Positions 1 through 9,015 of a stretch of 64,000 nt of DNA are shown in pieces. Below the pieces are notes generated by a model that saw only the letters and a list, made by a program, of their open reading frames with translations, was not told the DNA's origin and searched no databases. The translations under genes and the position numbers were made by a program. This stretch comes from Sedimentibacter sp. zth1 (lineage in GTDB: Bacteria > Bacillota > Clostridia > Tissierellales > Sedimentibacteraceae), in assembly GCF_017352195.1 (NCBI RefSeq), contig NZ_CP071445.1, positions 2,976,001-3,040,000 on the forward strand, in the 5' to 3' direction. Positions within the stretch are counted from its first letter, which is position 1. Every line of letters starts with the position of its first letter.

Positions 1-1
1 A

Positions 2-2173
2 TATGAAAATGATGATAATGATTTTAACTTCTTAACCTATTCAAATAATAGAATTCCGCATGTATACGATAACTATGATAAATATTTATATCTCAGAAAT
101 ATTTATACTGGTCAAATGTATAAAATAGATAAAATAGATACAAATAAAAATAATGAGTATTATTATAGTTTTTTAAATGATGGAAGAATAGAGTATTATA
201 ATAAAGAATCAGATGAAATTAAGACTTTAGAAATAACCAAAATACAAAGTAATGATAATTTAGTATATTGTGAAATTTCTGGAGATGGCTATACCGCAGA
301 AAATAAAGTCAATTCTAAAGCTTCAGAGTGTATTTCTAAATATATAGATGATAAATATAATATTTCATCAAATTGCATATTTTCACAAGATTTCGATGAT
401 GTTAGCTATGTAGTAGTTGAAATACCAAACTATGAAATTGAATCAAATAAATACGAAAATATTAACAATAATACTGACTGTTCTCATAATAATTTTTCTT
501 TAGAATTATGGAAATATGAAAATGGAAAATGCAAGAGATTATTGTACAATCAGTTTAGGTTTAGTATATATAATATTAAGTTAGATTCAAGCGAAAAATA
601 CCTTATGATTCAAGATAGAAAAGGGTATATTGTAAAGCTTGATGAAGATAATAATATTCTCTATGAAGCTAAATACACAGGTTTTTCAAAAAGTCCTAAT
701 GGTAAATATACTTTAATATATAATACTGATGAATCATTTGCTGTACTTGAAAATAACAAAATGATAATTAATTATAATTATGAGGGCACTGATGATATTG
801 ATACATTTTGGCATGTAACAGTTGGTGATTTATTATCATACTGGTGGGATAAGGATTTTAACACTATTTATATTTTGCCGGGTCCGACAACATTCCCACG
901 GGCAGATATATATCGTGTAGATTTGGACAAAAAAAAGGTTACTTCATTAGGTAGTATCAAGCTATTTCTTGAAAAGACTATAAATAAAGACTCATCCTAT
1001 ATTCTTTATGATGATTCTGTATTTACTGGAGATGCGGATGGATATTACGAACATTTATATATGAATAAAAAATACAATCGTTATTTATATAATTTTAGAA
1101 CAAATGAAAAGTTTTATCTATCAGATGTGATTATATATCAATCTTGGAATCAAGATAATAATATAATTACATTTAATCAAAGTAGATATGGCGGAGAGCC
1201 TATAGAGCTTGAGATAGATATAAGTGATTACATAGATAAAGGCAGAGTAACAGTTATTTCTAATATCAAAGACCAAATAGTCTCTAAATCTAATAACACT
1301 ATTAAAATTGAAGATATTGAGCTGGGTGAACTATATAAAACAGGTAATTCATATTATCAGGTAGTTAAAATAAATAACATAGATAAAATAAATAAACCTA
1401 TATACGAATTATGGAAATATGAAAACGATAATTATGAAAGAGTATATTCAGATTGCACTAATATATTAGCTAAAGTAAGAAATCATGTTTTATATCTGTA
1501 TTGTGTAAATAATAATGATACTGACAATTTAGTAATGAAAATTGATGGTTCAAATATTACAGAATTATGTTCAATGAAAGCTGATAAAATGTTTTTAAGT
1601 AATAACAGTAAATATATATGTTTTATTTCAAATAACGGTGATTTAAAGGTATATGATGAAAATGATAACTGTATAATTAACCAAAATATATATACAGAAA
1701 AACTTATGAATTTATTTGATAAAGAGTCTTTAGAGATAGCAGACTGCTACTGTATGAAATTTGACGAGCATATATTTGTCACAATAAAAAGTAATGACAT
1801 GTTAGCTGATGTTATAGAGGTTGATTTAATTAACAAGGATATTTCTTCTACAGGCTGTGAACTTGATTGTCCATATGACAACTATTTTATTAATCCTGTA
1901 TCAGGCATATTATTATATCAAACAGGACGTCCAATAAAAGAAATAAGACAAGACTGTAATTGTTATACTTTAACTCATGATGATGACGAGCGCTCATTAA
2001 TAGCCATAAATTTAATTAATATGAAAAGAACTATAATTGATAGTGATAATTGTTTTTATCTATTCGATATAGAAGTTTATACTGATCGTGTGAATTTTCG
2101 TAAGTTTAAAGAAGGATGTAGTAGTTCATCTGGAAAAGAATATTATTTTGAAGAAAGTTTCTTTGGTAATTAA
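2..2173 (+). CDS. Large beta-propeller-like protein, 5' end missing
   Basis: The reading frame is open from base 2, so the gene starts left of the window; 723 codons are visible and the ATG at 116 is only an internal Met. I recognise no named family. The protein is rich in Asn, Asp, Tyr and Ile and is built of short strands of the kind seen in WD40/YVTN-like propellers. The motif ELWKYEN occurs twice, about 310 residues apart, each time followed by a block ending in a strand-turn-strand such as LKVYDENDNC, suggesting an internal duplication. No membrane segment is visible in this part. The function is unknown; a secreted or cytoplasmic propeller scaffold is the best guess. Confidence 0.6.
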   Translation, partial: YENDDNDFNFLTYSNNRIPHVYDNYDKYLYLRNIYTGQMYKIDKIDTNKNNEYYYSFLNDGRIEYYNKESDEIKTLEITKIQSNDNLVYCEISGDGYTAENKVNSKASECISKYIDDKYNISSNCIFSQDFDDVSYVVVEIPNYEIESNKYENINNNTDCSHNNFSLELWKYENGKCKRLLYNQFRFSIYNIKLDSSEKYLMIQDRKGYIVKLDEDNNILYEAKYTGFSKSPNGKYTLIYNTDESFAVLENNKMIINYNYEGTDDIDTFWHVTVGDLLSYWWDKDFNTIYILPGPTTFPRADIYRVDLDKKKVTSLGSIKLFLEKTINKDSSYILYDDSVFTGDADGYYEHLYMNKKYNRYLYNFRTNEKFYLSDVIIYQSWNQDNNIITFNQSRYGGEPIELEIDISDYIDKGRVTVISNIKDQIVSKSNNTIKIEDIELGELYKTGNSYYQVVKINNIDKINKPIYELWKYENDNYERVYSDCTNILAKVRNHVLYLYCVNNNDTDNLVMKIDGSNITELCSMKADKMFLSNNSKYICFISNNGDLKVYDENDNCIINQNIYTEKLMNLFDKESLEIADCYCMKFDEHIFVTIKSNDMLADVIEVDLINKDISSTGCELDCPYDNYFINPVSGILLYQTGRPIKEIRQDCNCYTLTHDDDERSLIAINLINMKRTIIDSDNCFYLFDIEVYTDRVNFRKFKEGCSSSSGKEYYFEESFFGN

Positions 2174-2232
2174 TATGTCAACGACTAGAATTATGTATTT
2201 TAATCTAATATAAACATTATAAATTAATATTT

Positions 2233-2285
2233 AAAGCTTGGAAAATTAAATACTTTAACAAGTATTGTAATAGTTCCGAGCTTTT
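2233..2285. terminator. Bidirectional terminator between convergent genes
   Basis: An outer stem (AAAGCTTGGAA at 2233-2243 with TTCCGAGCTTT) encloses a perfect 7-bp inner stem (2249-2255 with 2260-2266). T-rich flanks lie on both strands. It separates the propeller gene (+) from the cupin gene (-). Confidence 0.6.
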
Positions 2286-2303
2286 TATTGTATAATTGTC
2301 TTA

Positions 2304-2645
2304 TTATTGTGGGAAAACAACAGTCAATAACCATTTAAATTGCTCTTGTCCGTAAACTGAATGTGGTTTATTTGCTGGCATAACTAATGTTTCATTTTGA
2401 TTTAATATATATTCTTTACCGTCTACTGTGAATTTTCCTGTACCTTCTAAAACAGTTACCATAGCATCTCCTGTTGAACCATGAGTACCTATTTCTTCAT
2501 CTTTGTCAAATGCAAAGACTGTTACGCTTATTGCACTATTTTGAACTAGTGTTTTACTTACCACTTGACCTTTTTGAATTTGAACTTGTTCGGATAATGA
2601 TATTATTGTTTCGTGATCTATATTTTTAATTAATTTAGTTGTCAT
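2304..2645 (-). CDS. Small single-domain cupin protein
   Basis: This is a 113-residue single cupin. Motif 1 is visible as GTHGSTGDAMVTVLEG (about residues 53-68) and motif 2 as PANKPHSVYG. The second His of motif 1 is replaced, so metal binding may differ from the classic H-x-H type. Small cupins of this kind bind a metal or a small ligand; the substrate here is not known. The start has a clear AAGGAG site. The gene appears to be controlled by a Crp/Fnr-type operator (2727-2740) identical to the one in front of the ferredoxin-like gene at 6389, so a role in redox or nitrosative stress is inferred, not shown. Confidence 0.8.
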   Translation of the reverse strand: MTTKLIKNIDHETIISLSEQVQIQKGQVVSKTLVQNSAISVTVFAFDKDEEIGTHGSTGDAMVTVLEGTGKFTVDGKEYILNQNETLVMPANKPHSVYGQEQFKWLLTVVFPQ

Positions 2646-2698
2646 ATTAATTCTCCTTAGTGGTTATAGTTTATATTTAATATCTATATTATAAAAAT

Positions 2699-2740
2699 AC
2701 TATACTATAATTATGAGGATTAATATGTTGTTTATACAAC
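2699..2740 (-). promoter_or_regulatory. Crp/Fnr-type operator and -10 box of the cupin gene
   Basis: The palindrome GTTGTTTATACAAC (2727-2740) lies upstream of a TATAGT -10 box (2699-2704, minus strand). The palindrome centre is 41.5 bp upstream of the inferred start near 2692, the classic class II activator position. The same 14-mer, reversed, occurs at 6463-6476 with the same spacing to its own -10 box. Confidence 0.6.
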
Positions 2741-2776
2741 AAATATTAATATTTAGGAAATTTTATTTTAATGCAT

Positions 2777-3796
2777 TTAGCTATTGGACACATCTTTGTT
2801 TAAAAAATTCATAATTTTCTTTGGTATACATAACTTTACAAATGGTTTTAATAATATAGCAACAGGTTTTGATGCAAACACCAGTAATATTGCAAAGCTT
2901 ATTACAATTATGTCTGCTAAGAGTACGTAATTATTTTGTATGTTTGCTAATATATGATATTTACTTATAAGTTTTACTACAAATCCGTGTAGTAAATAAA
3001 CATACATGCTGTTTTTACCAATAAAAGAAAATATGTTTTTAGAAGTAGGTGTAAGTATCATCAAAAATAAACCCAACATAATGGCACATAAATATATTTT
3101 AATTCTATGCATAATATTATAATTTAATATATTATAGGATGCTGAGCTATAAAGCCATGTAGAAATCAATTTATTATAATTAAAATATAAATATGTAATA
3201 GTACAAATAGATGATATAACTATGAACAATACAAAATATTTATTGTTTGTAATAGTTTTTTTTGTGAAGCCAAATTGATTAAAATAATATCCTAACAAAA
3301 AGAACGGAAAAAATACCAGAGATCTTGATAAAGATATATAGTAACCTACTGTATCAGAATATCCTGCTAATAGTCCGATAGCAAAAGCAATTATAATTGA
3401 TAAAAAAATTTTTCTCTTTTTTGTTTGCCTAAATAATAAAATTAATCCATTCCATAATAGCATAGATGTTAGATACCACATTATCCAGTATGGAGTAGTG
3501 AAATCTATCTTAAATCCTTCTATTTTAATAATATAAATATTAAATAAGCAGTACAAAAGTTGAAAAACGAAGTAGGGATATATTATGTTAGTTATAATTT
3601 TAGAAGCATCTTGTTTAGTTGAAAAATAACCGGAGCAAAATGTGAAAATGGGTATGTGAAATAGATATATAATTCTGTATATATATAGAAATTTACCGGT
3701 ATATGGTTCTATAAGATGGCCAAGTACAACAAAAAAAATTAGTAAAGCTTTTAAATTATCAAAGAAGTAATTTCTTTCAGTATTTAATCTATTCAT
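2777..3796 (-). CDS. Acyltransferase family 3 membrane protein
   Basis: This 339-residue polytopic membrane protein starts with the acyltransferase-3 hallmark: FFDNLKALLIFFVVLGHL, with the conserved His in the first helix. About ten hydrophobic helices follow. Members transfer acetyl or other acyl groups to sugars of peptidoglycan, teichoic acid or exopolysaccharide, or to small molecules, at the cytoplasmic membrane. Length is normal for the family and there is no C-terminal SGNH domain. It stands alone between cupin and MATE genes on the same strand, so the acceptor cannot be inferred from context. Confidence 0.85.
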   Translation of the reverse strand: MNRLNTERNYFFDNLKALLIFFVVLGHLIEPYTGKFLYIYRIIYLFHIPIFTFCSGYFSTKQDASKIITNIIYPYFVFQLLYCLFNIYIIKIEGFKIDFTTPYWIMWYLTSMLLWNGLILLFRQTKKRKIFLSIIIAFAIGLLAGYSDTVGYYISLSRSLVFFPFFLLGYYFNQFGFTKKTITNNKYFVLFIVISSICTITYLYFNYNKLISTWLYSSASYNILNYNIMHRIKIYLCAIMLGLFLMILTPTSKNIFSFIGKNSMYVYLLHGFVVKLISKYHILANIQNNYVLLADIIVISFAILLVFASKPVAILLKPFVKLCIPKKIMNFLNKDVSNS

Positions 3797-3910
3797 CCAA
3801 CACCTCTAAATAGTTATTATATATAAATTTAGTAAATTGAAAATATATGTTTAATTATACTATATAATACTAAATTAGTAAATAATAACATTAGATACAG
3901 TTTGCACAAA

Positions 3911-3939
3911 AAAAGCACAAACAAAACGTTTGTGCTTTT
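3911..3939 (-). terminator. Intrinsic terminator of the MATE gene
   Basis: A perfect 12-bp stem (AAAAGCACAAAC with GTTTGTGCTTTT), a 5-nt loop and, on the minus strand, a following T-run. It sits directly after the MATE stop codon. Confidence 0.85.
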
Positions 3940-3941
3940 AA

Positions 3942-5282
3942 CTATATGATTTTTTTAAATACATCTTGTTTTATCATAAATCCAATTGATAGAAAAGCAG
4001 TTAATATTTCAGCACATGGATATACCATCCATACTCCATTAAGTCCAAATATTTTTGGAAGTATTGTTATTAGGGTTACCAAGAATACTAAACCTCTGCA
4101 AAGTGTCAAAAAGGTGGCTGCCTTTGACTTACTAACAGCTTGAAAATATATTAATACTATGATGTTATATGCAAATAGAGGTATCGTATAAAATAACATT
4201 TTATTTGCTTGTATAGCCATGGTAATTAGCTCCATATTATCTCTATTAAACAACATAACAATTTGTTTTATAAAAATGCTTGATAATATTGATAGAACAA
4301 CTGCACTTATAAAGCCATACATAATTGCTAAATGATAACTTTCATAAACTCTTTTGTTTTTCTTTGCGCCGTAGTTAAAACTTATTATTGGTTGCATGCC
4401 TTGTCCCATACCAAAATATATGTTAAAGAAGAATGTAGACATGTATGACATGATTGTAAATGAGCTTACAGCTATTTCTCCACCAAGTTCAATAATTGTT
4501 TTATTAAATATAACTGAAACAAGTGCATATCCCATTTCACTTATAAAGCTTGGAAAACCAATTTGTAGAGACTTAAATATTTCAGCATTTTTAAAGCTAA
4601 TATTTTTAAAATCTAGTCTAAAATGACCTCTTTTATTGATGAAATGAAACAATAAAATTATACAAGCGATAAATTGAGATAGACCTGTTGCTATAGCAGC
4701 ACCTTTTAATCCCATATCCATTATAAAAATAAAAATGTAATTCATGGTGATGTTTGCCAATGCACTTACTATCATAGCAATCATTGATAGTTTAGGATTT
4801 TGGTCGTTTCTAACGAATATTGCCAATCCAGTTGCAAATGTGTAAAAAGGTAAACCGTAACTTATATATTTACCATACTCAATTGTATATTGCATTATTG
4901 CATTATTTGCACCAAGAAATCTGCAAATACCTTCTGGATTAAATAAAAACAATGCTGAAAATACTAATCCGATAAAAAATATTATGACTGAAGATGCAAT
5001 AAAAATACTTTGTGCTTTTTCTTTTTTATCTTCACCAAATCTAATTGAAGCTAGGGTAGATCCACCAACACTAATTGCAAGTGTTGTAGCAGTAGAAGCA
5101 ACCACCAAGGGCATGATTATATTTACTGCTGCAAGAGCTTCTGGACCAACACCATTGCTAACAAAAATACCGTCAAGCATAAGATGTAAAGATTTTACTA
5201 TCATTCCAAGCACTGATGCGAACAAATAGTAATTAAACAGTTTTTTAATAGGGTCTGTACCTAAATTTATTGATTTATTCAT
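3942..5282 (-). CDS. MATE family efflux transporter
   Basis: This 446-residue protein has twelve predicted membrane helices in two MatE repeats, with the family signature near the N-terminus (DPIKKLFNYY, then LDGIFVSNGVGPEALAAVNI). Members export drugs, cationic toxins or metabolites using a Na+ or H+ gradient. It belongs to the MepA/NorM-like group common in clostridia, and length is normal. The substrate cannot be read from the sequence. It is monocistronic with its own terminator. Confidence 0.9.
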   Translation of the reverse strand: MNKSINLGTDPIKKLFNYYLFASVLGMIVKSLHLMLDGIFVSNGVGPEALAAVNIIMPLVVASTATTLAISVGGSTLASIRFGEDKKEKAQSIFIASSVIIFFIGLVFSALFLFNPEGICRFLGANNAIMQYTIEYGKYISYGLPFYTFATGLAIFVRNDQNPKLSMIAMIVSALANITMNYIFIFIMDMGLKGAAIATGLSQFIACIILLFHFINKRGHFRLDFKNISFKNAEIFKSLQIGFPSFISEMGYALVSVIFNKTIIELGGEIAVSSFTIMSYMSTFFFNIYFGMGQGMQPIISFNYGAKKNKRVYESYHLAIMYGFISAVVLSILSSIFIKQIVMLFNRDNMELITMAIQANKMLFYTIPLFAYNIIVLIYFQAVSKSKAATFLTLCRGLVFLVTLITILPKIFGLNGVWMVYPCAEILTAFLSIGFMIKQDVFKKII

Positions 5283-5433
5283 TAATTAATTCAACTCCAA
5301 TATTGTTTGTGTTTTTTTAATAGCAAAAGTAAATACTATCAGTTGCAACTACATAAGTCAATAGAAATTGTGAAATACCAGTAATTAACTAAATGAGCCA
5401 TACAAAAAGTTGTTACGCAAAATCTTGTATATA

Positions 5434-5680
5434 AATAAAAAGTAGATATTTTTAAATATCTACTTCAGTATATCTATTTAGAAAAGAAAACGGATTTAAT
5501 TTTGTAACATTCATGTAGTGTAGCTGAAGTTACAATTTCCTCTCAGTAGAGTACAACAAATCTACTTACTCTTTATAACTTTTATCGTGTAGATTTGGTA
5601 CTCTTTGCGGCTGACCTACCATCCATTGTTATACTTTTTTATAACAATGGGATTAGGGGCAAGCATGCAATGTGATTATA
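5434..5680 (-). ncRNA. Candidate structured RNA or long structured 3' UTR (5283-5717 gap)
   Basis: The 435-bp gap between the MATE and ferredoxin genes has no convincing gene but strong dyads. Read on the minus strand they are: a 10-bp hairpin (5641-5650 with 5623-5632); a long stem joining 5598-5604/5589-5597 to 5557-5565/5548-5554 with a 2-nt bulge; a weaker stem (about 5532-5538 with 5501-5507); and a perfect 12-bp terminator stem (5440-5465) followed by TTTTTATTT. A TATAAT-like -10 box lies at 5675-5680 but no good -35. It could be a separate small RNA or the 3' UTR of the ferredoxin gene. I could not match it to a known riboswitch or ncRNA family. Confidence 0.4.
5440..5465 (-). terminator. 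Intrinsic terminator
   Basis: A perfect 12-bp stem (AAGTAGATATTT with AAATATCTACTT) with a 2-nt loop, followed on the minus strand by a T-rich tract. It ends either the ferredoxin-like transcript or the RNA candidate above. Confidence 0.75.
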
Positions 5681-5717
5681 AAATTAATGTAGTTTTCTTT
5701 TTGCTTCATAGACTAGC

Positions 5718-6389
5718 TTATTTAATTGTTCCGTCAGATTTTATTGTTACTATTTTGCATGGTATAGACTTTTCACTACTGATTATTGCATTTTTTGTAG
5801 CAACCTCTAATCCACCGCAACACGGTACTTCCATACGAACTACTGTTACGCTATTTATATTATTTGAACTAAATATAGTAGAAAGCTTTTCAGCATAATT
5901 TATGTTGTCTAATTTAGGGCATGCTATCAATGTGATTTTGTTTTTGATAAAATCATTATGAAAATTAGCATAAGCATAAGCAGTACAATCTGCAGCTATT
6001 AATAAATCACATTCATTAAAATATGGAGCGCTTATTGGTACAAGCTTAATTTGAACTGGCCACTGAGATAGCTGAGATGTAGTTGCCTCTTTTCTATTCA
6101 TTCCTTTAGCTTTTGAACCAGGACATCCACAGGGTTGTTTAACTACTTGATTTTTCTTTTGATTCTCTAAAACAGATGCTTCGTCATATGCAAGAGCTTC
6201 ACGTTCGATAAAAGTGATAGCACCTGTAGGACAGTTAGGTATACAATCTCCTAGTCCATCACAATAATCGTCTCGTAGAAGTTTTGCTTTATTATTAATT
6301 ATACCTATTGCTCCTTCGTGGCATGCTGTTGCACATAAACCACAACCATTACATTTATCTTCATTTATCTGAATAATTTTTCTTATCAT
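5718..6389 (-). CDS. 4Fe-4S ferredoxin-like iron-sulfur protein
   Basis: This is a 223-residue protein. Residues about 10-65 hold two Fe-S motifs, CNGCGLCATACHEGAI and CDGLGDCIPNCPTGAI; the second has an altered spacing typical of this family. A Cys-rich PCGCPGS loop follows near residue 106. The C-terminal part carries further Cys residues in AADCTAYAY, ACPKLDN and EVPCCGGL. Homologues often sit beside Crp/Fnr regulators and hybrid-cluster-protein genes in clostridia; no hcp gene is in this window. It is divergently transcribed from the Crp/Fnr gene at 6492 with a shared operator, so an electron-transfer role under that regulator's control is inferred. Confidence 0.8.
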   Translation of the reverse strand: MIRKIIQINEDKCNGCGLCATACHEGAIGIINNKAKLLRDDYCDGLGDCIPNCPTGAITFIEREALAYDEASVLENQKKNQVVKQPCGCPGSKAKGMNRKEATTSQLSQWPVQIKLVPISAPYFNECDLLIAADCTAYAYANFHNDFIKNKITLIACPKLDNINYAEKLSTIFSSNNINSVTVVRMEVPCCGGLEVATKNAIISSEKSIPCKIVTIKSDGTIK

Positions 6390-6434
6390 TAGTATTTACC
6401 TCCAAAATTTATAATTAGTTGACTTGTCGAATAT

Positions 6435-6476
6435 ATTATAATAAACTATAGAAAATATTTCGGTTGTATAAACAAC
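6435..6476 (-). promoter_or_regulatory. Crp/Fnr-type operator in the divergent ferredoxin / regulator promoter
   Basis: The palindrome GTTGTATAAACAAC (6463-6476) lies upstream of a TATAAT -10 box read on the minus strand (6435-6440). Its centre is 41.5 bp from the inferred ferredoxin start near 6428, an activator position. For the regulator gene, a TTGACT (6419-6424), 17-bp, TAAACT (6442-6447) promoter would place the same site just downstream of its start, compatible with autorepression. Confidence 0.6.
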
Positions 6477-6491
6477 GAAAGCGAGGAATAA

Positions 6492-7160
6492 ATGTTTGAA
6501 TATTTAAATATTATTAAAAAGTCTGTACTATTTAATGGAATATTAGATGATGAACTAAAATCTATGTTAAGCTGTTTATCAGCTAATATTAAATCATATG
6601 GTAAAAATGAATTTATTTATCGTCAAGGGGATAGTGTATCTAAGGTTGGAATGATAATGTCAGGAAGTGTTCATATAATAAAGGAAGATTTTTGGGGTAA
6701 TAAAAGTATTATAACTAAATCAATTCCGGGACAAATGTTTGGAGAAACATATGCTTGTTTAAAATTTAAGGAGTTAAGTATGAGTGTAGTAACAACAGAA
6801 AAAACTGAAATATTATTTTTAGATATAAATAAAGTTTTGAAAACATGCTCATCATCATGTGAATTTCATAATAGACTAATTAGAAATTTTGTTACAGTTT
6901 TAGCAGAAAAGAATATTATACTTAATAAAAAAATAGATCATATGGCAAATCGAACTATTAAAGAAAAAATATTGTCTTATTTATCATATGTATCTCAGGA
7001 AAATAAAAGTGCTGTTTTTGATATACCATTTAATAGGCAACAACTTGCAGATTATCTTTGTGTTGACAGAAGTGCTTTATCCAATGAACTTGGAAAACTT
7101 AGAGATGAAAATATTATATCTTTTAAAAAAAACCACTTTGAATTGCTGTTAAATGAATAG
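6492..7160 (+). CDS. Crp/Fnr family transcriptional regulator
   Basis: This 222-residue regulator has an N-terminal cyclic-nucleotide-binding-like beta-barrel (residues about 10-125), a long dimer helix and a C-terminal HTH_Crp domain with recognition helix region RQQLADYLCVDRSALSNEL. The N-terminal four-Cys cluster of true FNR is absent; the Cys pair in KTCSSSCEF is noted but unproven as a ligand site. Such regulators in clostridia respond to redox or nitric-oxide signals. The palindrome upstream and its copy before the cupin gene are its likely targets. The start codon follows a GCGAGG site. Confidence 0.9.
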   Translation: MFEYLNIIKKSVLFNGILDDELKSMLSCLSANIKSYGKNEFIYRQGDSVSKVGMIMSGSVHIIKEDFWGNKSIITKSIPGQMFGETYACLKFKELSMSVVTTEKTEILFLDINKVLKTCSSSCEFHNRLIRNFVTVLAEKNIILNKKIDHMANRTIKEKILSYLSYVSQENKSAVFDIPFNRQQLADYLCVDRSALSNELGKLRDENIISFKKNHFELLLNE

Positions 7161-7170
7161 CTTTAAGCAA

Positions 7171-7216
7171 AAAAAGCTATGTATAGTAGCAATATGACTG
7201 CTATGCATAGCTTTTT
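7171..7216. terminator. Bidirectional terminator
   Basis: A long stem (AAAAAGCTATGTATAGTAG with a near-perfect complement ending GCATAGCTTTTT) lies between the convergent regulator and pepF genes, with A- and T-runs on either side. Confidence 0.85.
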
Positions 7217-7224
7217 ATTAAAAA

Positions 7225-8985
7225 TTATTTTTGTACTAATTCTTTAAACAAATCTATTTGTTTTGCATATGATTTTAATCCCATTTCCCAGAAAGCTTTA
7301 TCAGTTAAGTCTATATCAGCTATTTTAGCAACATCTTCTACACTCATAACTGTAGTTGCTTTAAGTAACTTTTTGTATTTAGGTAAGAATACTTCGCCTT
7401 CTTCTTGATATTTTGCATAAAGTCCTCTTGCAAATAATCCACCAAATGCATATGGGAAGTTGTAGTAGCTAGTTCCTGTACTATAATAGTGACCTTTGCA
7501 AACCCACATATATGGATTTAATGTGTCTGCATCAAGTCCATCACCATATGCTTTCTTTTGAGCATCAATCATTATTTTACATAGTTCATCAGGAAACATA
7601 AAGCTATCTGTTCTGTTTTCAAATACTTTGCTTTCAAATAAATATCTTGAATAAATATCACAAATAATTTGTGCAGCATCTTGTAATTGGCTTTCTACCA
7701 AGGATAATTTCACATCATCGTTTTCAGCAGAAGCAATTGCTGCATTCATAATAATATTTTCATTGAATGTTGAGGCAGTTTCTGCAACAGGCATTGAATA
7801 TCCTGTGTTAATAACATTGTTATCTTTAATATTATAATTGTGATATGCATGACCAAGTTCATGTGCAAGTGTAACAACATCACTAAAATTACCATCAAAG
7901 TTTGTTAATATTCTGCTTTCTTTAATTGGATGAATTCCAGCACAGAAAGCTCCACCAACTTTTCCATCTCTAGGGTAAAAATCTATCCATTCTTCATCAA
8001 ATGCTGTTTGAACCATTTCAGCTAAATCAGGTGCAAAACCTTTGAAAAGATTAACTAAGTAGTCTTTTGTTTGTTCAGTTGTATATTTTGTGTTATTGTT
8101 TCCCATAGGAGCAAACATTTCATACCATGGAAGACCGTTGTTATATCCTAATGCTTTTCCTTTTACTTTTAAATATTCGTGAAATTTAGGTAAATACTCA
8201 TTCATTGCTTCAAATAAAGCGTCTAATGTCTCTTTTTTCATATGAGCATTATGCAATGTTTGTTGAAGTGGAGAGTCAAAACCTCTAAGTTTACATTCAT
8301 TAATAACTTGTAACTTAATGTTGTTTAATGAGAATGCAACAGAATCTTTTATTTTATCATAACATGCAAGTTCAGCATCATAAGCTTCTTTTCTAATGCT
8401 TTTATCTGTACTATTTGCAAGACTTCTAATTGAAGATAATGTAGTTTTTTCTCCTTTATAATCTACTTCTACACTTGATGTTAAATAAGATTGTAAATCA
8501 GCCCAAGCATTTCCACCACTAATGTCATATTTAGATATAACTTCTTCAACTTTATCGTCTAATATATATTTATTATTATTTTTAATATTATTTAGAAAAT
8601 ATTTGATTTCTTGAAGTTCTTTAGTAGAATCAATAAGTTCATCTAAATTGTCTAATTCTGCTATATATTTGGAAATTATTGTCTCGGGTTTTGTTATTGA
8701 ACTTGCCTTGTCACTTAATCTTCCAAGATATGAAGCACTTTCAACATCTTTTGTATTAGCACTTTGCTTTAAACTAGCATAACTAAATAATTTCTCTAAT
8801 AATGTTGCTTGTACTTCAAATAATTTTTTAATTTCTAACAAATTTGATTTAGCAGTATTTTGATTTAAATTTTTTGCTAAATCATTTAGTTGAATTATAG
8901 ATTTATCTAGTTCTTTAACATCATTAATAAATCTAGGATCATCGTAACCATTGTAAATTTTGTCTAAGTTCCAAACAGTATTCAT
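7225..8985 (-). CDS. pepF: Oligoendopeptidase F (M3 metallopeptidase)
   Basis: A 586-residue cytosolic zinc oligopeptidase. The HExxH zinc site is seen as TLAHELGHAYHN around residue 373, followed by the downstream Glu region (SMPVAETASTFNE). An N-terminal PepF-type helical domain precedes it. Length is typical for PepF. It degrades oligopeptides of roughly 7-17 residues, fitting an amino-acid-fermenting cell. It is monocistronic, with a strong promoter and an operator-like palindrome at its inferred transcription start. A second, more distant M3 peptidase is encoded at 19556. Confidence 0.93.
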   Translation of the reverse strand: MNTVWNLDKIYNGYDDPRFINDVKELDKSIIQLNDLAKNLNQNTAKSNLLEIKKLFEVQATLLEKLFSYASLKQSANTKDVESASYLGRLSDKASSITKPETIISKYIAELDNLDELIDSTKELQEIKYFLNNIKNNNKYILDDKVEEVISKYDISGGNAWADLQSYLTSSVEVDYKGEKTTLSSIRSLANSTDKSIRKEAYDAELACYDKIKDSVAFSLNNIKLQVINECKLRGFDSPLQQTLHNAHMKKETLDALFEAMNEYLPKFHEYLKVKGKALGYNNGLPWYEMFAPMGNNNTKYTTEQTKDYLVNLFKGFAPDLAEMVQTAFDEEWIDFYPRDGKVGGAFCAGIHPIKESRILTNFDGNFSDVVTLAHELGHAYHNYNIKDNNVINTGYSMPVAETASTFNENIIMNAAIASAENDDVKLSLVESQLQDAAQIICDIYSRYLFESKVFENRTDSFMFPDELCKIMIDAQKKAYGDGLDADTLNPYMWVCKGHYYSTGTSYYNFPYAFGGLFARGLYAKYQEEGEVFLPKYKKLLKATTVMSVEDVAKIADIDLTDKAFWEMGLKSYAKQIDLFKELVQK

Positions 8986-9015
8986 TTATATTACCTCTCA
9001 ATTTTATTTTCTAAT

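Noticed and set aside
5548-5604. Resemblance of GCCGCAAAG on the minus strand to a c-di-GMP riboswitch segment
   Set aside because: The GCAAACC part and the second conserved helix of the class I motif are missing, and the gene context (downstream of a stop) does not fit.
5605-5898. 97-codon plus-strand frame
   Set aside because: It mostly runs antisense to the ferredoxin-like gene and through the hairpin region; no ribosome site or family resemblance.
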